Below, one piece after another: positions 27,051-33,559 of a DNA stretch of 42,375 bases; the first letter of the stretch is position 1, and each line of letters opens with the position of its first letter. This stretch comes from a virus. The position numbers and the translations under genes were made by a program. The stretch covers positions 1 through 42,375 of IMG/VR virus record IMGVR_UViG_3300028589_000017, one strand, 5' to 3'. A model generated the notes under the pieces. That model worked only from the letters and a program-made list of their open reading frames with translations. It made no database searches and had not been told where the DNA came from.

Positions 27051-27341
27051 TTATGCGGCTGAGCCGCTATCCCAGTCCGGGACGCCGACCGGTGCAGCGC
27101 TGGTCATGCCGAAGTGGTTGCTCAATGCGATCAGATTGGAAGCCGGCGAATCACTACCGGGTTGACTGCCCTGTCGCCACTGACTGATCGTCAGCTCATG
27201 CTTGGTCAGTTCGGCGCCGTACTGGCCGACATCGTAGGTTGCGGCATAAGCGTATTCAATTCGCTCGACGGCCATGGCCGAGAACGAGAAACACGCGGTC
27301 AAAGCCAAACACAGGTAACTGGCAAAACGCTTGATCATCAT
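27051..27341 (-). CDS. Small exported protein or lipoprotein (96 aa)
   Basis: The N-terminus (MMIKRFASYLCLALTAC, then FSFSAMAVE) is a clear export signal. It offers both a lipobox-like LTAC (Cys 17) and a signal peptidase I site after AMA (residue 23). The mature part is about 73 residues, polar and Ser/Gly-rich, with no domain I know. It is the last gene before the strong terminator at 26997-27028, just upstream of the late promoter. Small exported proteins at such places can alter the host surface or block superinfection; that is only a guess here. The 113 bases between this gene and the gene at 27455 hold no feature I can support. Confidence 0.6.
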   Translation of the reverse strand: MMIKRFASYLCLALTACFSFSAMAVERIEYAYAATYDVGQYGAELTKHELTISQWRQGSQPGSDSPASNLIALSNHFGMTSAAPVGVPDWDSGSAA

Positions 27342-27454
27342 CCTTTAAATCTCCATTGCAATGGGTTTGGTTCCGCGTGGTGCGGGCTGGGGAGTGAGGT
27401 TGCAAATCCTCTTTAGCCTCCCGTCGTTGGCGCTGGTTGATGCGTCGAGATTAC

Positions 27455-27817
27455 TTAGTCGGAGCCCATCAGCGCAAGACGATCACCAAGAACAACAGAA
27501 AGCTCGCGCATCAATCTCAGTTGATCCTCCATCAGGCCGACTGCGTCAGCTGGAAGATTAACGGCCTTTTCAGAGGAAAGGAAAGCATCAAGCTTTAGCG
27601 CTCGGTCATCATTCTGCGCTTTCTCGCCGACAACTCGCTGAATGTGCGAGGCAAGATGCCCAACATGGCCGATAGGAAGATAAGCCGCCTCGAAAACATC
27701 CTTTGGTGACCAGCTGGTGTAACCGTCCTCATATTTCACTGTATAGCCTTCACGGCCATCGGCATGCGCTTGCGACCAAGCCATGATTATCTTTGTGCCA
27801 ACGTAATGTTCAGTCAT
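27455..27817 (-). CDS. Gp49/Sf6 gp66-like phage protein
   Basis: A 120-residue protein. The central phrase GYTVKYEDGYTSWSPKDVFE (residues about 24-43) is the hallmark of the N4 gp49 / Sf6 gene 66 family (Phage_gp49_66). The N-terminal part (HYVGTKIIMAWSQ) agrees with it. The C-terminal half is helical and differs between members. Function in the family is not established. GGAATCACC stands upstream of ATG 27817. It lies downstream of the RusA-like gene in the same operon. Confidence 0.65.
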   Translation of the reverse strand: MTEHYVGTKIIMAWSQAHADGREGYTVKYEDGYTSWSPKDVFEAAYLPIGHVGHLASHIQRVVGEKAQNDDRALKLDAFLSSEKAVNLPADAVGLMEDQLRLMRELSVVLGDRLALMGSD

Positions 27818-27826
27818 GGTGATTCC

Positions 27827-28279
27827 TCAGCTACTGCCGGCCTTCGCCAGCGGGGTGATGATCACTTCTACGCGGGGCGTCGAAGAGAATCGTTTTTTCA
27901 TATGCAGGTCAGAAACCTGCCGGTCATCTTTCCATACGACGTTATTGATGCCGTCGCAGATTGCTTTGCAGCAGTTGTCGATGTCTGGAAGTCCGGTCGG
28001 GACTATCTCGTTGGCATGTGCTGCGGCCTTCTTCTTCTTGCTCCAGCTCTCACGGATCGGCATGTAAGCGATCACTTCCAACATCACCGGACCTTCGATA
28101 ATCGACGATCCATTCATTGCTTCCTGCGCAGATAATGCGATAAGGCTTTCATACTGGACCGTCTTAGCTGGCGTGAACATCCGAGCCTTGCCTTGGATGG
28201 TTCCGACTCGCGCCCTCCCTTTCCCTTGCGGCTCGCCGGGCACCGTGAAGCGAACTTCATCCAGCGACGATCTGGTCAT
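27827..28279 (-). CDS. rusA: RusA-type Holliday junction resolvase
   Basis: A 150-residue protein. I chose ATG 28279, which has AGAGG seven bases upstream; longer frames run back into the previous gene. The start reads VRFTVPGEPQGKGRARVG, the usual first strand and basic patch of RusA. The active-site region is LPDIDNCCKAICDG (D99, D101) and NVVWKDDRQVSDL (D118/D119). The enzyme cuts four-way DNA junctions and clears branched DNA before packaging. It would act with the putative annealing protein at 33556-34305. All expected acidic residues are visible. Confidence 0.9.
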   Translation of the reverse strand: MTRSSLDEVRFTVPGEPQGKGRARVGTIQGKARMFTPAKTVQYESLIALSAQEAMNGSSIIEGPVMLEVIAYMPIRESWSKKKKAAAHANEIVPTGLPDIDNCCKAICDGINNVVWKDDRQVSDLHMKKRFSSTPRVEVIITPLAKAGSS

Positions 28280-28496
28280 TCGCGGCCTCTTGCTTTTCCA
28301 TTTCGGCATTGGTCGCGGCGAACTCGCAGGCAACCAGCGTTAGCGCCAAGAATGCATCGCCTTGGCCTTCCTTCAGTATGTCGCGGAAGTCCTCGACGTA
28401 AACAAGGATCTGGTGGCGGCGTTCTTCTTCCATGCCGCCGATGAGATCCTGAATGGATTCAAGCGCCTCAAGTTCCTTCGTCTTCTGCTCGGTCAT
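28257..28496 (-). CDS. Small helical hypothetical protein (79 aa)
   Basis: ATG 28496 has AAGGAACC eight bases upstream. The protein is acidic and helical throughout (TKELEALESIQDLIGGM, then EEERRHQILVYVEDFRDIL). No family recognised. It starts before the stop of the gene upstream and ends after the start of rusA, so all three are packed into one transcript. Confidence 0.6.
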   Translation of the reverse strand: MTEQKTKELEALESIQDLIGGMEEERRHQILVYVEDFRDILKEGQGDAFLALTLVACEFAATNAEMEKQEAANDQIVAG

Positions 28497-28677
28497 GCTG
28501 CGGTTCCTTGTTCGGCGTGCTGAACGCCGGTTCAATTTTCAGTTCGGCCCAAGGCCAGATCAGGGCGGCGGTGGCGCGAGCTTCAGCTTCTGTGCACTCG
28601 GCGCCGCCCATAGTGAAAGGTGGATATCCCGGCACGGTGACGAGCCAGGATTTGTGCCGGTCAGACTGGAGAGTCAT
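28468..28677 (-). CDS. Small hypothetical phage protein (69 aa)
   Basis: The phrase SWLVTVPGYPPFTM (residues 10-23) followed by ECTEAEARATAALIWPWAE is familiar from small proteins of Pseudomonas and related phages. It reads as a compact alpha/beta domain of unknown role. The start (ATG 28677) and stop overlap neighbours on both sides. No strong ribosome site precedes it, which fits translation coupled to the upstream gene. Confidence 0.6.
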   Translation of the reverse strand: MTLQSDRHKSWLVTVPGYPPFTMGGAECTEAEARATAALIWPWAELKIEPAFSTPNKEPQHDRAEDEGT

Positions 28678-29023
28678 CGGACAATTCGACGATCTTGCGC
28701 AGATCGTCGGCTAGGTCCACGTTTTCGGCGGTATTGATGGACGCGAGCAGTTCGGTTGTCAGCAGCGAAATCTCCTTCAGCTTCCCGCGCACGATTTCCA
28801 GATTCTCGGCGCCGATTCGTGCACTGGTTTGCAGGCTGGACAGCTCTTCCTGCAGCGCGATGTTGTCCTGTCGCAACGCCTCAGCCACATCGTCAGTTTT
28901 TTCTTCTGGCAGCAGGCTGACGATCAGGGTATTGATTTTAGCGCTGGCCGGCGTACTGCCGATCTTGCTGGCGGCGTTGGCCAGTGTATCGATCAGCTGG
29001 GCGGTTTCTTGGGTGATGCTCAT
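28661..29023 (-). CDS. Coiled-coil hypothetical protein (120 aa)
   Basis: I chose ATG 29023 because GGAG lies nine bases before it; in-frame starts at 29038 and 29044 are possible. The N-terminus (ETAQLIDTLANAASKIG) and the Leu/Glu-rich middle (ALRQDNIALQEELSSLQ) are helical with heptad-like spacing. The C-terminal part is acidic (DLADDLRKIVELSDDSPV). Unknown function. Confidence 0.6.
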   Translation of the reverse strand: MSITQETAQLIDTLANAASKIGSTPASAKINTLIVSLLPEEKTDDVAEALRQDNIALQEELSSLQTSARIGAENLEIVRGKLKEISLLTTELLASINTAENVDLADDLRKIVELSDDSPV

Positions 29024-29075
29024 AGCTTTAAACTCCATTTGCATGCCGCGCGTGACGGCAGAAGGTGGTGATGGA

Positions 29076-29411
29076 TTACTTGGTGATTTCCTTCCAGCCG
29101 CCCGGACGATGGGTTTCGTGGTAGGTATCGACGCCCCGGTGGTTGCCGTGACTGATGCGACAGATCTTGCACATGCGTGAGTCGCCGAAGTCGCCATACT
29201 TCACTGCGGTGAATCGCGACCAGCGGTGGCCGAACGGCTTGCAGATCAATGCCCGGCCGGTCATGACGATCGCGTTCCATAGTTTCGGGTGATTCGAGTG
29301 GAGATCGTTGTGGATGTGGTTCAAGCGCATCCCCATGCGCCACCTCAGCGGCCGGGTCTTGCCACCTTTGCGTAGCGGTTCCGTGATGAGCTTTCCGATT
29401 TGTTTAAGCAC
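29076..29411 (-). CDS. Basic protein with Cys/His motif (111 aa)
   Basis: A GTG start at 29411 is preferred because GAGGA lies six bases upstream; no ATG nearby has a good site. The N-terminal half is strongly basic (EPLRKGGKTRPLRWRMG). The C-terminal half has MCKICRISHGNHRG, with a CxxC pair and several His residues that could bind zinc. This suggests nucleic-acid binding, but I do not recognise the family. Confidence 0.55.
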   Translation of the reverse strand: MLKQIGKLITEPLRKGGKTRPLRWRMGMRLNHIHNDLHSNHPKLWNAIVMTGRALICKPFGHRWSRFTAVKYGDFGDSRMCKICRISHGNHRGVDTYHETHRPGGWKEITK

Positions 29412-29450
29412 AGGAGTTCCTCGCCCGCCGTACACCGGCAGGCTGTTGAG

Positions 29451-30011
29451 TTATTGAATATTCAGTTCTTTTCGTGCCGCTGCGTAGTTGCGGATGAACT
29501 TCTGTTCCAGTGCAGCTTGCTGCGCGTCGGTGCCGTTGGTGAATGCGCCGGGATGCCAATTCTTCAAGTACATATCGAATGCACCTTCAGCATCGCCGAC
29601 CTTTGGGAGCGCACCAAAGTCAGACCACAACAGCAGTCTGGCAAAGCACGCCGCCAGCACATCGTTTTCTTCGATCGCTCGCCAGCAGTTATTTGAATCA
29701 GGAATCACGTCGAAATGATCGCAGATCCCGTGGATGTATTCGGCCGTGGATTTGTGCGTCAGAACGCCCTGCACACCGCCGCGCTCTTCAAATTGCCAAA
29801 GACTGCGGGCCGGGCCTTTCGCAGTTCGATCGCCAACGATGTTTTCCGTTCTGGTTTGTGGCGTGCGCTTGACCACCTGATAGCGGCGCTCTTCCGGATC
29901 TTCTTGTTTCTGGATCGCCAGCATCATCAGGCGCGCGGCCGGCGTGTCCATGCGAGACGGCAGGAAGTCGGTCAGCGCGGTGCGTATTGCTGCGAGAACG
30001 ATGGCGCTCAT
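29451..30011 (-). CDS. Candidate lysozyme-like endolysin next to the spanins
   Basis: A 186-residue protein. It starts in an ATGA overlap with the outer spanin gene. Residues 20-75 read TPAARLMMLAIQKQEDPEERR, then KGPARSLWQFEERGGVQGVL. In lysozyme-like and transglycosylase folds a catalytic Glu follows a helix of the type LLAIxxQES and precedes a GPA-G-x-x-Q segment, which this mirrors (candidate Glu in KQED). A conserved second half (LLLWSDFGALPKVGDAEGAFDMYLKNWHPG, key residues LLLW, GDAEGAFDMYLKNWHPG) is shared with a family of phage hypotheticals. No other endolysin is visible in the window. The call is an inference from pattern and place. Confidence 0.5.
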   Translation of the reverse strand: MSAIVLAAIRTALTDFLPSRMDTPAARLMMLAIQKQEDPEERRYQVVKRTPQTRTENIVGDRTAKGPARSLWQFEERGGVQGVLTHKSTAEYIHGICDHFDVIPDSNNCWRAIEENDVLAACFARLLLWSDFGALPKVGDAEGAFDMYLKNWHPGAFTNGTDAQQAALEQKFIRNYAAARKELNIQ

Positions 30012-30304
30012 TGAATCTTCTCCTTGTGCCAACGCTGCCACTCAATCAGCAGGTTTCTGTTCTGGCGTGCGCATTGGTTGTTGTGGGTGACGGTGCCGAT
30101 GTCGTCGGTGTCTTCAGGATCAGTGCCGACCGGCAGGTAAAAGCACACTGGCGCCAGCAGACGCTGATCCGGCTGGGCTGGCTTCGGGCACTGCTGGGTC
30201 TGAGCCGAAGAGGCTTTCGTTGTAGAGCTGCAGCCAGTCGTCAGTAAGCTTGCAGCTGCGATCGCGCCAACGATCGCGATACTGGATAACCTGTTTCTCG
30301 ACAT
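30008..30304 (-). CDS. Outer-membrane spanin lipoprotein (Rz1-like)
   Basis: A 98-residue protein. ATG 30304 has AAGGAAA upstream. The signal sequence is MSRNRLSSIAIVGAIAAASL followed by the lipobox LTTGC, so the mature protein would begin at the acylated Cys (residue 24). The mature part is Pro/Gln-rich at first (AQTQQCPKPAQPDQRLL), as usual for Rz1, then longer than the lambda version. It starts inside the Rz-like gene in another frame and extends past its end. It would pair with the inner spanin to fuse the two membranes at lysis. Confidence 0.85.
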   Translation of the reverse strand: MSRNRLSSIAIVGAIAAASLLTTGCSSTTKASSAQTQQCPKPAQPDQRLLAPVCFYLPVGTDPEDTDDIGTVTHNNQCARQNRNLLIEWQRWHKEKIQ

Positions 30305-30560
30305 AGACGGTTTCCTTCTGTTGTGTGGCCTGCTGATCGTCGAGGCGCGCAGTTGATTGCTCGGTGATGGCGATCTGTTTGGCCTCGATCTGCTGGCTCG
30401 CGTTGCGCTGCTGCTCAGCTTCGGCGGCGCGCGCCTTCTGGTAGTCGGCCATGGCCGTATCGCAGCGCCAGCCACGAACCGTCCAGCCACCAATGGCGCT
30501 GGCCATAAGGATCAGGATCACGCCAGCGGCAAAGCCGAGATACTTCGCCGCCGGGTTCAT
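30120..30560 (-). CDS. Inner-membrane spanin (Rz-like)
   Basis: A 146-residue protein. It has one N-terminal membrane anchor (residues about 9-27, GFAAGVILILMASAIGGW) and then a long periplasmic helix rich in Ala, Gln and Glu (KARAAEAEQQRNASQQIEAK). A Cys-containing RDRSCKLTDDWLQLYNESL segment near residues 98-116 is typical of Rz proteins. The C-terminal tail is Ala/Ser/Pro-rich. It overlaps the Arc-like gene by ATGA and contains the start of the outer spanin in another frame. Confidence 0.85.
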   Translation of the reverse strand: MNPAAKYLGFAAGVILILMASAIGGWTVRGWRCDTAMADYQKARAAEAEQQRNASQQIEAKQIAITEQSTARLDDQQATQQKETVYVEKQVIQYRDRWRDRSCKLTDDWLQLYNESLFGSDPAVPEASPAGSASAGASVLLPAGRH

Positions 30561-30838
30561 TGGTCGCCGGCCAGCAAGATCAGCATGGCTTTACGCTTCT
30601 CGGCCGACAGGCTGCGGAACGCTTGCAGTGCGCGGATCTCTTCGGCGCTGGTGGCCAGCGGAGAGGCGCCAGGGATCACGGTGCAATTGTCGATCAGGGT
30701 TTCGAGTTGCAGCACAATTTCCGAGTTCATGCTGCGATGATTTTGGTTCGCAATCTGCGCGATACGCGGGCGCATACCTTCCGGCAGGCGAACGACGAAC
30801 TTGTCAGCGGTGCGGGAATTTCCGTTCAGCATGGTCAT
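30557..30838 (-). CDS. Arc-family ribbon-helix-helix DNA-binding protein
   Basis: A 93-residue protein. Residues about 11-45 (ADKFVVRLPEGMRPRIAQIA, then HRSMNSEIVLQLE) are a clear Arc-type ribbon-helix-helix: a DNA-reading strand (KFVVRLP) and two helices with the NSEIV motif. The remaining half is helical with an LSAEKRKAMLILL segment. Members bind operators as dimers of dimers. It is coupled to the HTH gene upstream and the inner spanin downstream. Target unknown, but it is a candidate for the operators at 35433 and 32119. Confidence 0.82.
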   Translation of the reverse strand: MTMLNGNSRTADKFVVRLPEGMRPRIAQIANQNHRSMNSEIVLQLETLIDNCTVIPGASPLATSAEEIRALQAFRSLSAEKRKAMLILLAGDQ

Positions 30839-31050
30839 GCCTCTTCAAGTTGTTTGTCTGTGTCGATGAATTTGAAGCCGTGGCGCGCAGCGATCTGCTC
30901 GACTTCAACTTGTGTGATGCCCAGCTTGTTCGCCACTTGCCGGGATGTCAGCGCCTCGCCCAGTGCTTTAGCGCGATCGGAGATATGGCTTTCGCGCAGT
31001 GCGCTTGCTCGGCGCAGGTGTTTCAGTGGGTTAAAGCTTGGCGCTGGCAT
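30835..31050 (-). CDS. Small helix-turn-helix protein (71 aa)
   Basis: I chose ATG 31050 (GGGGA seven bases upstream); a longer frame would overlap the preceding gene. The N-terminal part is basic (FNPLKHLRRASALRES). Residues about 36-58 (LTSRQVANKLGITQVEVEQIAARHG, key residues SRQVANKLGI) look like a helix-turn-helix. It overlaps the Arc-like gene by ATGA, so the two small regulators are likely made together. Confidence 0.65.
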   Translation of the reverse strand: MPAPSFNPLKHLRRASALRESHISDRAKALGEALTSRQVANKLGITQVEVEQIAARHGFKFIDTDKQLEEA

Positions 31051-31096
31051 ATTCAATCCCCATTTAAAGCCGAGGCCGAAGCCCCGGCGGTGCTGA

Positions 31097-32077
31097 TCAG
31101 TCGTAGATTGCACGGCCGCCGATGTCGTTCGGCTCAGAGATAACGCCATCCTGCTCCATGCGGAAGATCATGGCCTCGGCGGTTTCTTCGTCGATCGACA
31201 GGTTAGATTTCAGAAAGCTCAAGCTGACCTTGCGTTCTTTCTGCACCAGCAGCACGGCGTCGGCGTACTGGTCTTCGTCGATTGGTTTGCGTTCATCAGT
31301 CGTATTCAGCGACGACGGCTCAGGCTCAAGTGCCGCGCCTGGCCCGTGCTTCACTTCGGCAGCAGTCATCGGGCGCTGATCGGCAGGCACCAGCGTGCGG
31401 ATACCGTCGTCGTCCGGCTCGCTGATAACACCGTTGCTGGCCAGGGTCAGGATGATGTCGGCAACGTCCTTGCGTTTGATGCCGGCCGCGTTCTGGATCG
31501 CCTTCGGGCTGATCTCGCCGCCGTTGGTGACGTGGATGAAAGCTAGTTCATACGCCGAAACCGGTTCTTCTGGCGGGTTTTCTAGTTGGTTTGTGGTGGA
31601 GTTACCGTCACCGGTGAAAGTCTGCGCGCCAGGCTGATCGTCCAGCGGCAAATCCGTCTGATCCTTCTGCGGCTTGTTGCTGTCCAGTGCGCCGTAGTAT
31701 TCATCCGGTGCCAGCACCAGCAGAACGCGGTTGTTCACGCGGTCGGTCAGAGCATGACGCTGCGGGTCGTCACCGTCGGTATCCAGCACGACGCGCAAGC
31801 TCTTGCCGGTGCCCATGTAGGATTTCATTGTGCAGGTGATGGCCGAAGTACCGGCTGCAGCGATCACGACCACGGCGGCGCTGATCAGCTCCTTGATGTC
31901 GACGTTCAGCGCGTCGATCAGCTTGCCTTCCTGCTCTTCCTTCAGCTTGATCACCTTGCGCACGGATGCGACGGTGGCTTCTACCAGATCCCGGGTGATG
32001 AACTTTGCCGCGAATTCGTGAGCCGGAACGCCCATCATGCGCGCTTGTTCGATCAGTTCTTTTTCGTTCAGATCCAT
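31097..32077 (-). CDS. Protein with C-terminal FtsK-gamma-like winged helix
   Basis: A 326-residue protein. ATG 32077 has GGGA about nine bases before it; ATG 32092 lacks any site. The first 130 residues are helical and acidic (LNEKELIEQARMMGVPAHEF). Then comes a linker rich in Asp, Gln, Pro and Thr. Two similar modules follow: a winged-helix-like YELAFIHVTNGGEISPKAIQNAAGIKRKD (key residues ISPKAIQNAAGI), and at the C-terminus YADAVLLVQKERKVSLSFLKS with LSIDEETAEAMIFRMEQDGVIS. The last is close to the gamma domain of FtsK, which reads oriented DNA sequences. No FtsK ATPase is present. It follows a shared-type promoter at 32119-32147. Confidence 0.65.
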   Translation of the reverse strand: MDLNEKELIEQARMMGVPAHEFAAKFITRDLVEATVASVRKVIKLKEEQEGKLIDALNVDIKELISAAVVVIAAAGTSAITCTMKSYMGTGKSLRVVLDTDGDDPQRHALTDRVNNRVLLVLAPDEYYGALDSNKPQKDQTDLPLDDQPGAQTFTGDGNSTTNQLENPPEEPVSAYELAFIHVTNGGEISPKAIQNAAGIKRKDVADIILTLASNGVISEPDDDGIRTLVPADQRPMTAAEVKHGPGAALEPEPSSLNTTDERKPIDEDQYADAVLLVQKERKVSLSFLKSNLSIDEETAEAMIFRMEQDGVISEPNDIGGRAIYD

Positions 32078-32118
32078 CGGATTAAATCCCATTTGGTGGT
32101 TTGTGTTTGTGAGTGGCC

Positions 32119-32147
32119 AGTATTATTGCCATCGCCAGTTTAGTCAA
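32119..32147 (-). promoter_or_regulatory. Putative middle promoter before the FtsK-gamma-like gene
   Basis: Minus strand: -35 TTGACT (32147-32142), 17-bp spacer, -10 AATACT (32124-32119). The -10 is weak (four of six). The call is strengthened by the element TGGCAATAATACTGGC (32131-32116), which matches 14 of 16 bases of the same region in the promoter at 35426-35454, with the -35 box at the same distance. It lies in the gap between the Ref-like gene and the gene at 32077. Confidence 0.5.
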
Positions 32148-32184
32148 TCACTTTGCTACTATTTTTTACCTGTCCTGCCATCAG

Positions 32185-32469
32185 TCAGATCAGGCCTTTT
32201 GTCACCTCCAAAAGCTCGGCTTCGGTGCCGAATGCATCAATGAATGCGTTCTTTGATCCATGGATGCTTGGGACTGACAGGCCGGCGGTGCCACGGTGGT
32301 GCGGCGGGCAAAGACAGATCGCGTCGAAGTGCGAGGCCTTCTGTCCCATTCCCGTCCCGGCGCGCGGATGATGGATCTCGCCCGGCGTTCCTGGCGTACC
32401 TTGCTGATAGCAGGCGATGCAACCGGCCGCCGCCACCTTGTTCAGATGAAGTCGTTCAGATTTTTTCAT
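32185..32469 (-). CDS. Ref-like recombination nuclease
   Basis: A 94-residue protein. It shows GCIACYQQG (C17, C20), EIHHPRAG (H33, H34), SHFDAICLCPPHHRG (residues 46-60, C54, H57, H58) and a C-terminal FGTEAELLEVTKGL. This arrangement is that of the P1 Ref family of HNH-like, RecA-dependent nucleases that bind zinc; the P1 protein is about 186 residues with an extra basic N-terminus, so this is the core domain only. It probably cuts DNA at recombination joints. It overlaps the DUF1367 gene upstream and belongs to the recombination cassette. Confidence 0.8.
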   Translation of the reverse strand: MKKSERLHLNKVAAAGCIACYQQGTPGTPGEIHHPRAGTGMGQKASHFDAICLCPPHHRGTAGLSVPSIHGSKNAFIDAFGTEAELLEVTKGLI

Positions 32470-33053
32470 GCGAATGTCCCAAGCTGATCGGCCGCTGACA
32501 TGGCATCGGCCTCTGTTTCAAAATGTGTTTGCAGCACCAGTCGCCAGCACGCCGCAAAGACGTCTTTGTAAAGCGCCTCAAAAGCCAGGTCGTCCATCTT
32601 GCTCCAGCTGATCGACTTCGGTCGCTTCTCCACGCCGGCAGGGCTTTGCACCAGCGTGAAATGGCCGGCCTCTACCGTGACCCATTCCCGGAATGCTTCG
32701 CGGCTCTTCTCGACCACAGGGAATCTCTCTGCGCGCGATTGCTCAAGTCCGTCAATGTAGGCGGCGACGGCATCAGAAAGCTGTCCCGGCTTTCCGCTTT
32801 GCGCCTCGAAAAACTTGGCCAGCCCATGAATCCCGCGCAGTTCCTGCCGCGATATAAGGCCGCCGACTGGCTCCCAGTACTCCCACGCCAGATCCAGCAT
32901 GGCAAAAAACTTTCCATGAAAACGAGCATTTCGCATTTTCTTGAAGTCGCCGTGTACGGTTGATCCGTATTTCATCCTTGAAATGATTTCCCGGTCAGCT
33001 TCGGTGGCGCCGACCAAACCATTTGCACTTCTGACCAGCGCCAAATCCGCCAC
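32466..33053 (-). CDS. DUF1367 family protein
   Basis: A 195-residue protein. The start (DLALVRSANGLVGATEADRE) and FKKMRNARFHGKFFAMLDLAWEYW (key residues RNxRFHxKFFAMLxLAxxxW, near residues 38-60) are the signature of the DUF1367 family. The C-terminus has SISWSKMDDLAFEALYKDV. In lambdoid phages this family lies in the nin-type region with recombination genes, but its action is not known. Here it is next to Ref- and Gp157-like genes. Confidence 0.8.
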   Translation of the reverse strand: MADLALVRSANGLVGATEADREIISRMKYGSTVHGDFKKMRNARFHGKFFAMLDLAWEYWEPVGGLISRQELRGIHGLAKFFEAQSGKPGQLSDAVAAYIDGLEQSRAERFPVVEKSREAFREWVTVEAGHFTLVQSPAGVEKRPKSISWSKMDDLAFEALYKDVFAACWRLVLQTHFETEADAMSAADQLGTFA

Positions 33054-33061
33054 AACTCACC

Positions 33062-33559
33062 TCACTTAATGCTGATTGACGACTTGCCGATTTCGCTGTG
33101 CGCGCCCTCGACGGTCTTGCCTTCCTTGATTGCCTTGGCTATTTCGGCCTTCATCGGCGTGGTGGTGACGGCGGTGTTCATGTACTCGTCGGGGATCTTC
33201 GATTCTTCGTCGATGATCACAATCGGTTTTCCTTTGCCCAGGGTGATGGTGAACAGCGGGTGAATGATCTTGGTGATCCCCGTGCGCTCCATGTTCGTGC
33301 GCAGGTATTCCTTCAGCGAGGCCTGGCGGTTTTCCATGACCTTCTTGCGTTCGGTCAGGCGCGCGATCTGCGTTTTTATCGCTTCGATATCGCCATCCAT
33401 GTTCAGGGTGACCATAGCCAGGGCCTTGCCCTTTTCCTGAAACTCGCCTTCGATGCCTTCCATGGTATCGCGCAGGGCTACTGCCAGGTCTTCATCGCCG
33501 GTTTCAGCCAGTGCGGCCAGTTCTTGGTATTGCTTGCCGATTTCATAGAGAGCGGTCAT
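33062..33559 (-). CDS. Gp157-like protein
   Basis: A 165-residue protein. Its long N-terminal helix (YEIGKQYQELAALAE), the coiled KTQIARLTERKKVMENRQA stretch near residue 61 and the phrase EYLRTNMERTGITKI, then FTITLGKGKP and IPDEYM, are the marks of the siphovirus Gp157 family. Members resemble Gam-like DNA-end binders in build and are usually found beside annealing proteins, as here. The C-terminus is a short beta segment (EIGKSSISIK). It overlaps the annealing-protein gene by four bases. Confidence 0.8.
   Translation of the reverse strand: MTALYEIGKQYQELAALAETGDEDLAVALRDTMEGIEGEFQEKGKALAMVTLNMDGDIEAIKTQIARLTERKKVMENRQASLKEYLRTNMERTGITKIIHPLFTITLGKGKPIVIIDEESKIPDEYMNTAVTTTPMKAEIAKAIKEGKTVEGAHSEIGKSSISIK

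Noticed and set aside
27380-27440. tRNA-like stretch (GAGG-TTGCAAA-TCCTC resembles a T arm)
   Set aside because: The conserved C of the T loop is absent, and no matching acceptor or anticodon stem can be folded around it.
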